A program made the position numbers and the translations under genes. A stretch of DNA of 64,000 nucleotides from positions 62,001 to 126,000 of the forward strand of contig JALONL010000020.1 of assembly GCA_025454955.1 (NCBI GenBank). The letters run 5' to 3'. The first letter of the stretch is position 1. Each line of letters opens with the position of its first letter. This DNA is from Bacteroidia bacterium (GTDB lineage Bacteria; Bacteroidota; Bacteroidia; Palsa-965). Below the pieces are notes generated by a model. It had not been told where the DNA came from and did not search any database. It saw nothing but the letters and a program-made list of their open reading frames with translations. Of this stretch, positions 26,823 through 31,763 are shown in pieces.

Positions 26823-28226
26823 CTAACTATCCATGCGCACAATCTTAGGGTCAAAACGGCCGAGCACTTCTACCAGTTCCTGCTGGGCCTGCATTACGCC
26901 GTGTATGTCTTTGTAGGCCTGCGGGGCTTCGTCGAGTCCGCCGCCGATGAGTGTAACGCCGTTGTCGGCCAGCATTTGCCGCAGCTCTTTTTCGGGAATG
27001 TTTTTAATGGCCGACGTGCGCGACATTTGCCGCCCTGCTCCGTGGGAAGCAGAGTGAATGGAATCGGACTCGCCTTTGCCCCGCACAATAAAGCCGGGTG
27101 CCGACATGGAGCCGGGAATAATGCCCAGCACATTTTTGCCGGCAGGTGTTGCGCCTTTGCGGTGTACAATTACTTCGCGGCCGTTGAGTTGTTCTTTCCA
27201 CGCAAAGTTGTGGTGGTTTTCAATCATGGCCACAGGCTGCATGGCCAGCGACTTTGCCATTTTTTCGTGTATCACATGGTGGCAGGCCGAGGCATAGTCG
27301 CCCGCAAGGTTCATGGACAGCCAGTATTCCTGGCCTTCTTCGGTATTCAGGTCGAGCCAGGCCAGGTGGCGCGCGTCTTTGGGCAGCGGACATTTTTCCA
27401 TGGCCAGTTTGGTGTAGTGTTGCGCAATGGTGGCTCCCAGCCCGCGCGAGCCCGAGTGCGAAAGCAGCGCCAGGTAAGTTCCCGCAGGCACATCAAACTG
27501 GCCATTGCCGGCATATACTTCCACCACGCCAAACTCCACAAAATGGTTGCCCGAGCCCGATGTGCCAAGCTGTTTCACGGCTTTGTGGTGCAACGATTTC
27601 AGCAGGGTGGTTGACTGAAACTCGTGGCGGTCGAGCACTTCATTATCATAAGTATCGCTGAACTCTTTGCCCGAACCAAACAGTGTGTTTTGGTTGAGCA
27701 GTTTTACAAAGCCGTTTTTATTGGTTTGAAGTTCGTGTACATTCAAATCAAACAAACTCATGCACATGCGACAGCCAATGTCCACGCCTACACCATAAGG
27801 AATAACAGCATTTTCGGTGGCCAGCACACCGCCAATGGGCAGTCCGTAGCCCTGATGTGCATCGGGCATGAGCGCACCGGCTACCGCCACAGGCAGGCGC
27901 ACGGCAATGTTCATCTGGTTTACGGCGCCCTGCTCAATTTTCTCGCCGCCGTACACCGCGTAAGGTGCGGCTTCATCGCGCAGCGGAATTTCTTCGGCCG
28001 CCGTTGCTTTGGGTTTTTCCATCAGCAAATCGGCCACGGCACTCAGGTAGGTATCGTCAAGAAAATCGGCCGGCGACTGTGCCAGATTGGTAAGCATGTC
28101 CATTACTTCCTCGCGGGTATGCGAGCGGAAATGTTTTTCGATGGCCACCAAAGCCACGCCAATGGCACGGCCCTGCGGGAAACCTATTTCACGGAGATGA
28201 TCGCCGTTGATCTGATGAAAATTCAT
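26823..28226 (-). CDS. rtcB: RNA-splicing ligase RtcB
   Basis: 467 residues. GTP- and Mn-dependent ligase that joins RNA ends bearing 2',3'-cyclic phosphate or 3'-phosphate to 5'-OH. Family motifs are PDAHQGYGLPIGGV, YGVGVDIGCRM, GTSGSGNHFVEFG, LLSHSGSRGLG, ENHHNFAW and SASHGAGRQMSR. His395 in that last motif is the expected guanylylation site, and the metal-binding Cys is in GVDIGCRM. It is the distal gene of the WYL / Ro / Y-RNA locus. A strong terminator lies only 27 bp upstream, so rtcB must depend on read-through or an unusually close promoter. No rtcA is present. Confidence 0.97.
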   Translation of the reverse strand: MNFHQINGDHLREIGFPQGRAIGVALVAIEKHFRSHTREEVMDMLTNLAQSPADFLDDTYLSAVADLLMEKPKATAAEEIPLRDEAAPYAVYGGEKIEQGAVNQMNIAVRLPVAVAGALMPDAHQGYGLPIGGVLATENAVIPYGVGVDIGCRMCMSLFDLNVHELQTNKNGFVKLLNQNTLFGSGKEFSDTYDNEVLDRHEFQSTTLLKSLHHKAVKQLGTSGSGNHFVEFGVVEVYAGNGQFDVPAGTYLALLSHSGSRGLGATIAQHYTKLAMEKCPLPKDARHLAWLDLNTEEGQEYWLSMNLAGDYASACHHVIHEKMAKSLAMQPVAMIENHHNFAWKEQLNGREVIVHRKGATPAGKNVLGIIPGSMSAPGFIVRGKGESDSIHSASHGAGRQMSRTSAIKNIPEKELRQMLADNGVTLIGGGLDEAPQAYKDIHGVMQAQQELVEVLGRFDPKIVRMDS

Positions 28227-28252
28227 GTGTGGAAGATAAAAAGGATTATTTG

Positions 28253-28282
28253 AAAAAAACCCGGCACAGTGGCTGTGCCGGG
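28253..28282 (-). terminator. Strong terminator between the RNA array and rtcB
   Basis: Minus strand: CCCGGCACAG, loop CCA, CTGTGCCGGG (10 bp perfect), then seven T. It lies about 10 bp after the 3' end of the last Y-like RNA and 27 bp before the rtcB start. Confidence 0.92.
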
Positions 28283-28292
28283 CAATGCAGCA

Positions 28293-28439
28293 GAACGGGT
28301 AACAGGCGGAAAGCGAACATTTTTGGCGTGATACCTTTTACACTACGAAGCCGTGGTGAACTAATAAGCAGCCCCGGTGCGACTCGAACGCACATTTCCC
28401 GAACCTGAATCGAAGTAACGCTTTTCTACGACACCGTTC
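28293..28439 (-). ncRNA. Y-RNA-like RNA, copy 1 (rtcB-proximal), with permuted tRNA mimic
   Basis: Minus strand. The ends pair as GAACGG/CCGTTC. The 5' box is GGTGTCG...GCGTTACTTCG (28411-28436) and the 3' box TGTTACCCG. A second helix is AAAGCG/CGCTTT. Inside lie, in order: a T-arm GTGCG-TTCGAGT-CGCAC (28377-28393); an acceptor-like stem CGGGGCT (28370-28376) with GGCTTCG (28346-28352), 7 bp with three G-U pairs; the linker TA; and a D-arm-like GTG...GG...CAC (28328-28343). T-arm before D-arm is the reverse of a tRNA, that is, circularly permuted. A terminator follows directly. Confidence 0.8.
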
Positions 28440-28462
28440 AATTTCACGATAAGTAAAGAACA

Positions 28463-28615
28463 TCCGGCACAGGGTTGCAGAAAACAGCAGGCTGTTTGTA
28501 CTGAACCCGGCCGGGGTTAAAATTTTGTTTCCGGGCAATGATCGGGTGCGAACTGCCGGTATTGCTACCGACTGGATTTAGTGAATCGAAGTAACGCACA
28601 CCTGCCGACACCGGA
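28463..28615 (-). ncRNA. Y-RNA-like RNA, copy 2 (divergent)
   Basis: Carries the 5' box CGGTGTCG...GCGTTACTTCG (28587-28613) and closing pairs TCCGG/CCGGA. The 3' box is degenerate (TGTGCCGG instead of TGTTACCCG). The inner helix is CAGG/CCTG plus TGC/GCA with mismatches. The body contains a hairpin CGGTA-GCAA-TACCG and a GGCAGTTCGCACCC stretch reminiscent of a T-arm, but no full tRNA-like fold was found by eye. It may be a decayed copy. Confidence 0.55.
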
Positions 28616-28619
28616 AACA

Positions 28620-28690
28620 CCAGCGGGCAACAATGGAGGGAGCACATAGGTTTTAGAGACGAAGTATCTCCTTTCCGCGGCACCGTTTGG
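28620..28690 (-). ncRNA. Y-RNA-like RNA, copy 3 (minimal, without tRNA-like domain)
   Basis: Only about 71 nt. It has the 5' box as CGGTGCCG...GATACTTCG (28660-28685) and the 3' box TGTTGCCCG; ends pair through CCA/TGG and CGG/CCG, with an inner GGAG/CTCC. No T- or D-arm fits in the remaining 25 nt. It looks like the Ro-binding stem alone. Confidence 0.55.
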
Positions 28691-28698
28691 CGAATGGG

Positions 28699-28956
28699 TT
28701 TAAATCGGGTAAACAATTGCACTGCGCTTTTTCATTCCGCCGCTCCTCCTTTTGAGCTACTGAGCCGTGATGAATATTAGAACTCATCTCAAAATCACAC
28801 TTCCGGATTTTTCGCTGCGTCTTTTTCGCTCTGGCTTCTCTTCTTTTCTTGGACAGAGTCGCCAACTATGCCCTGCGAAAAGATGCTCGCCATAGTCGAA
28901 CGCACAACCGTCGGATTAACAATCGAAGTAACGCATTGCTCCGACACCGATTTAAG
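28699..28956 (-). ncRNA. Y-RNA-like RNA, copy 4 (long, with insert)
   Basis: Ends pair as TTAAATCGG/CCGATTTAA. 5' box at 28924-28949, 3' box TGTTTACCCG, inner helix GCAATGCG/CGCAGTGC with one mismatch. It holds an anticodon-arm-like TTCGA-TTGTTAA-TCCGA, an incomplete T-arm (GTGCGTTCGACT), and a perfect D-arm GCTC-AAAAGGAG-GAGC (28742-28757). About 120 nt separate the T- and D-arms where other copies have a short acceptor cap. That insert contains a short basic reading frame (see rejected items). Confidence 0.6.
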
Positions 28957-28996
28957 TCAATAAGCTGAAGAACGAATTTGTAGTTATGTATTGAGT

Positions 28997-29144
28997 TTAA
29001 ATCGGGTAACAGGACTGAAAGCGGCTTTCTCGTGCCGTATCTTTGATGCTTAGACGACGCTCACTTGCGTGAACGGGTGAAGTTTCATCACCATCCCGGT
29101 TCTGTGGTGGTGCGAAGTATCGCTTTCATTCGACACCGATTTAA
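28997..29144 (-). ncRNA. Y-RNA-like RNA, copy 5, with permuted tRNA mimic
   Basis: Ends pair TTAAATCGG/CCGATTTAA; inner helix TGAAAGCG/CGCTTTCA (8 bp). 5' box at 29113-29138 (GTGTCGAATG...GCGATACTTCG), 3' box TGTTACCCG with one unpaired C. The T-arm is GGTGA-TGAAACT-TCACC (29076-29092). Directly abutting it is a 7 bp acceptor-like stem (29058-29075) capped by a GCAA tetraloop, then the linker TC and a D-arm-like GTC...GAT. A further CGGC...GCCG hairpin stands where an anticodon arm would be. Confidence 0.8.
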
Positions 29145-29184
29145 GTCAATAAGCTGAAGAACGAATTGTAGTTATGTATTGAGT

Positions 29185-29328
29185 TTAAATCGGGTAACAG
29201 GGCTGAAAGCGGCTTTGCAGTCCGCGTCCTTGATACTTAGACGACATGCCATTGCTGGTCATGGATGAAGTTGCATCATCATTTCGGTCCGGGAATCGAA
29301 GTATCGCTTTCATACGACACCGATTTAA
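29185..29328 (-). ncRNA. Y-RNA-like RNA, copy 6, with permuted tRNA mimic
   Basis: Closely related to copy 5, including its spacer. Ends TTAAATCGG/CCGATTTAA, inner helix TGAAAGCG/CGCTTTCA, 5' box 29297-29322. T-arm GATGA-TGCAACT-TCATC (29264-29280), whose loop fits TTCRANY at six of seven positions. Acceptor-like hairpin with GCAA cap at 29245-29263, linker TC, D-arm GTC...GAC (29226-29242). Then comes an anticodon-arm-like GCGGA-CTGCAAA-GCCGC (29209-29225) whose loop equals that of tRNA-Cys(GCA). A MITE is inserted at its 5' boundary. Confidence 0.8.
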
Positions 29329-29490
29329 GAGCCTGTTTAAAAATCATCCTTTGACTTTGTTATGGCATATTTTTCCTCATCCTTCGTTGCATTTTTTGTC
29401 GATCCTCTCCAAGGATCGCCTTCAAAATGCGCCTTGTCTGAGAAAAAATCTGCTCATAACAAACCTCAAAAACGAATTTTAAACAGGCTC
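29329..29490. mobile_element. 162-bp foldback MITE inserted in the RNA array
   Basis: Terminal inverted repeats start GAGCCTGTTTAAAA on both sides and continue imperfectly (TTTGTTATG at about 30 bases in), so nearly the whole element is a palindrome around GATCCT...AGGATC (29401-29417). The flanks are TAA (29326-29328 and 29491-29493), a 3 bp target duplication. The empty site is preserved in the spacers of the neighbouring RNA copies (ATTTAAGTCAATA at 28951 and 29139), which proves insertion. No transposase frame is present. Confidence 0.88.
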
Positions 29491-29513
29491 TAAGTCAATA
29501 CATTAAGAACAAT

Positions 29514-29665
29514 AAAAACCGGGTAAAAAACGCAAAGCGAACGTTTTGGTGCTCTGCCTTTGAGCTACGGAGTCATTCATTTTCTGTGGTAACCCCGGTG
29601 CGACTCGAACGCACATCCTCCCGATTAAGAGTCGAAGTAACGCTTCACTACGACACCGGTTTTTC
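29514..29665 (-). ncRNA. Y-RNA-like RNA, copy 7 (Ro-proximal), with near-complete permuted tRNA mimic
   Basis: Ends pair AAAAACCGG/CCGGTTTTT (9 bp); 5' box 29633-29658, 3' strand TTTTACCCGG. In order it has an anticodon-arm-like TTCGA-CTCTTAA-TCGGG (29617-29635, loop of tRNA-Lys CTT) and a T-arm GTGCG-TTCGAGT-CGCAC (29598-29614). Then CGGGGTT (29591-29597), pairing 7 bp with GACTCCG (29568-29574), followed by linker TA and D-arm GCTC-AAAGGCA-GAGC (29551-29565). The loop capping the acceptor starts ACCA, an internal imitation of the tRNA 3' end. It begins about 12 bp after the stop of the small S24-like gene. Confidence 0.82.
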
Positions 29666-29676
29666 TTTAAAGAACG

Positions 29677-29976
29677 TTAACTGCCGAAGGGCAGAATTTC
29701 GGTTACAATGCCAAACACCTGTTTGGTCCAGCCATTCACATGGCCGTGGTTGTTTCCGATTTGCAAACCGCGTTGTTCGTCTTTTGCAATTACGAGGTGA
29801 GTAAACATACTTCCTCTCACTTTACAAAAAACAATATCGCCGGGTTTGCAGTCTTCCCATTTTACCGGAGCCAGCCGGTGAGGCTGATTGCTGTATATAA
29901 TGGGAGTCATTGAATTTCCTTTTTCTTTGGTGATGAATGTTTCGCCGCGTTGCAGCTTTTCAATTTTCCATCGCAT
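29677..29976 (-). CDS. Small S24/S26 (LexA/signal-peptidase fold)-like protein
   Basis: 99 residues from ATG 29976 (MRWKIEKLQRGE). A GTG start at 30015 would read through a strong hairpin and is rejected. The core is EKGNSMTPII, equivalent to the catalytic-Ser box SMxP of S24/S26 peptidases, then GDIVFCKVRG and QIGNNHGHVNGW. The usual catalytic Lys of this fold is not evident, as the strand after GDIV carries THLVIAKD with a possible Lys offset. It lies 57 bp after the Ro-like gene and directly before the Y-like RNAs, so it probably belongs to the same transcript. It may be a peptidase, a sensor domain or a non-catalytic binder. Confidence 0.65.
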   Translation of the reverse strand: MRWKIEKLQRGETFITKEKGNSMTPIIYSNQPHRLAPVKWEDCKPGDIVFCKVRGSMFTHLVIAKDEQRGLQIGNNHGHVNGWTKQVFGIVTEILPFGS

Positions 29977-29993
29977 GGATGATTTCTTTTTAA

Positions 29994-30028
29994 GCCCCTT
30001 CCTCCGCCCACGCACCGGAGGAAGGGGC
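29994..30028 (-). other. Strong intercistronic hairpin
   Basis: GCCCCTTCCTCCG pairs perfectly with CGGAGGAAGGGGC (13 bp, nine-base loop) between the Ro-like gene and the S24-like gene. No T-run follows on the minus strand (TTAAAAAG), so it is more likely a processing or stability element, or a weak terminator, than a full stop. Confidence 0.65.
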
Positions 30029-30033
30029 AGGTT

Positions 30034-31542
30034 TTACAAATTGATTTGTTTGATTTGTGCAATGGCTTTTCCGCCATTTTCCATGGCCTGAAGCACATCG
30101 AAGACTTTGTCTGACCAACCCGCAATCAGGCTTACGTCGTGACGCATTACACTGATCGGCGCGTGGCCGTGACCGGCCAGGTCGAAGAGGTAGAGTTTGG
30201 CCTGCGGTGCAATTTTTTTGTACCGCACCCACGCATTACCCAGCGAGCCGCCGTCGTTGTTTGAGTTCCACAGCTGCATGTCGGTAAAGAGCATTACTTT
30301 ATCGGCCTGCACGTTGCGTTTAATCAGGTCTTCGATAACCAGATGTCCGTTTGTCGAATAACCTACCTCACCTTCGCGGCGGTAATACTCGTTTACATTG
30401 GCCAACACACCGCGGTTGGGCATGTTTATTACTTTCCACGTATCGCCAAACATGCCGGAGATTACGCTTTCGCACTTGCTTTGCAGCAACATGCCCAGCA
30501 CAAGGCCAATATCGTAAAGCAGCACTTTGCTTTTTGCCGACACCGGCTGCTGCATGGAACCCGACACGTCGCAGGCAATTACCACACGGGTGTTTTGGTC
30601 GAACCCTTTGAGGTTTTGCGCGCTCGCCATTATGGCATCTTCGAGGGCGTTCAGCACCAGATTTACGCCCATGAGGTCGAGTTTCTGCACTTCACGGTAT
30701 GCAGCCAGGAAGCGGAACGGAAGCTGTTTGGCGTTGGCTACGGCCTGTGCATTACCCAGTGTGGCGCATACTTTTTTAAGGTGTGCGGCAGAAACGCCTG
30801 CTTCCATAATGTTGCGCAGGTTGCGCAGCAGGGCCATGTAGCCCAGCTTTCCGCTGTCGATCAGTTCTTCCCACTTGGCGCGGATTGCGGCTGCTTTTTC
30901 GTTTGCGCTTGAGAATTTATGCTGGCCCAGTGCCGAGAGTTCGGTTTCCCAGGTGTAGGCCACGCGCAGGTTCTGAGCGGCAATCTTGTTAAAGATTTCC
31001 TGTTGCGCCTCGTCTTTGGCTTTGGGGTGAACCAGAAACAGGGCATCGCGCAGTTTCACGGCACCGTCGCGGTTGTACTTCGAGAACTGATACTCGTCGA
31101 AACGGTTAAAGGCATCGGCAAGGCCTTTCTGCATTTGTTTCGAGAGCTTGTTCAGCCGCTGCCGTTTGTTGGCTGCCTGGTAGCAGGCCAGCATTTCGGT
31201 TATTTCGTCGGCGCGGAGCACCACGCCGTTTACGGTTTTACGCACCAGCGCATTACCCGAAGTACGTGCGGCAAGTTCAACCGCCAGCAGCATGGGCACC
31301 GAACGCAGGTACATTTGCGAACGCGCGTAAAGTGCCAGTTTGGCCACAAACTCCGGATCGTTTTTCGCAATCAGTTGGCGAATGCGCTGCATACGATCAT
31401 TTCCTTTTTCGTAGAAAGTATCGCTCAGCCCTGCAGTAGCTACTGCGGCATACAGCTCCCATTCGGCATTCAACTGAACGGCTTCCGCACCTTCGTGGTT
31501 TTTCACTTTGGCCTGATTCTGTTTGTTGATGTTGAATTTCAT
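30034..31542 (-). CDS. rsr: Ro60-like TROVE and vWA domain protein (Rsr)
   Basis: 502 residues from MKFNINKQNQAKV. The TROVE domain covers about residues 20-300 (GNDRMQRIRQLIAKNDPEFVAKLALYAR, RSVPMLLAVELA, LPFRFLAAYREV), a HEAT-repeat ring that binds misfolded RNA ends and Y RNAs. The vWA domain follows with a complete MIDAS: CDVSGSM (Asp325, Ser327, Ser329), Thr397 in YSTNG and Asp421 in FTDMQ. The longer frame to 31608 overlaps the operator region and is rejected. It is divergent from the WYL regulator and heads the leftward unit of S24-like gene, seven Y-like RNAs and rtcB. In bacteria Ro takes part in RNA quality control and repair. Confidence 0.95.
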   Translation of the reverse strand: MKFNINKQNQAKVKNHEGAEAVQLNAEWELYAAVATAGLSDTFYEKGNDRMQRIRQLIAKNDPEFVAKLALYARSQMYLRSVPMLLAVELAARTSGNALVRKTVNGVVLRADEITEMLACYQAANKRQRLNKLSKQMQKGLADAFNRFDEYQFSKYNRDGAVKLRDALFLVHPKAKDEAQQEIFNKIAAQNLRVAYTWETELSALGQHKFSSANEKAAAIRAKWEELIDSGKLGYMALLRNLRNIMEAGVSAAHLKKVCATLGNAQAVANAKQLPFRFLAAYREVQKLDLMGVNLVLNALEDAIMASAQNLKGFDQNTRVVIACDVSGSMQQPVSAKSKVLLYDIGLVLGMLLQSKCESVISGMFGDTWKVINMPNRGVLANVNEYYRREGEVGYSTNGHLVIEDLIKRNVQADKVMLFTDMQLWNSNNDGGSLGNAWVRYKKIAPQAKLYLFDLAGHGHAPISVMRHDVSLIAGWSDKVFDVLQAMENGGKAIAQIKQINL

Positions 31543-31587
31543 GGTTGTTAGGGTTGAGTAATTATTATGTGTTATTGACAGTACAAA

Positions 31588-31599
31588 TGTGCCGGCACA
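31588..31599. promoter_or_regulatory. 12-bp perfect palindrome beside operator 1
   Basis: TGTGCCGGCACA, one base from the operator at 31601. It could be a second protein site or chance. Confidence 0.35.
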
Positions 31600-31600
31600 A

Positions 31601-31621
31601 CTGCGCAACGGAGTTGCGCAG
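31601..31621. promoter_or_regulatory. Likely WYL operator, site 1
   Basis: CTGCGCAA-CGGAG-TTGCGCAG, a perfect dyad with 8 bp arms, 58 bp upstream of the Ro-like start. The same arms and spacing recur at 31703-31723. Confidence 0.75.
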
Positions 31622-31702
31622 TAAAATTTATTTTTTGAGAATTTTTATAAATAACAGAAAATCAGTTAATTAAAATCAACCTTCACGAACAACTATTTTT
31701 AT

Positions 31703-31723
31703 CTGCGCAAATACATTGCGCAG
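31703..31723. promoter_or_regulatory. Likely WYL operator, site 2
   Basis: CTGCGCAA-ATACA-TTGCGCAG, identical arms to site 1, extended to TAT/ATA outside. It lies 40 bp upstream of the WYL gene start and immediately upstream of a possible -7 box (TACTTTCA, 31744-31751), where it would cover the -33 region. Confidence 0.75.
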
Positions 31724-31763
31724 ATAAAGAAAAAATTGCACCTTACTTTCAAATTTCACCGGT

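Noticed and set aside
28370..28393. Canonical tRNA gene suggested by the TTCGAGT T-arm
   Set aside because: The D-arm lies downstream of the acceptor strand rather than upstream, and the RNA ends pair outside the arms. It is a permuted mimic, not a standard tRNA. The same holds at 29591-29614.
28653..28865. Basic 70-residue reading frame on the minus strand inside the RNA array (TTG start)
   Set aside because: It crosses copies 3 and 4 of the Y-like RNAs, including the perfect D-arm, has no usual start region, and its Lys/Arg content follows from the purine-rich insert. I judge it non-coding, though the first 27 codons lie within the copy 4 insert.
29246..29482. 78-residue frame on the plus strand
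   Set aside because: It runs through copy 6 and the MITE; both are non-coding structures.
28411..29658. CRISPR-like array because of seven repeats
   Set aside because: Repeat spacing is irregular (75 to 310 bp), repeats come in pairs that fold together, and no cas genes are near.
31543..31608. N-terminal extension of the Ro-like protein
   Set aside because: It would reach towards the operator site and has no TROVE similarity.
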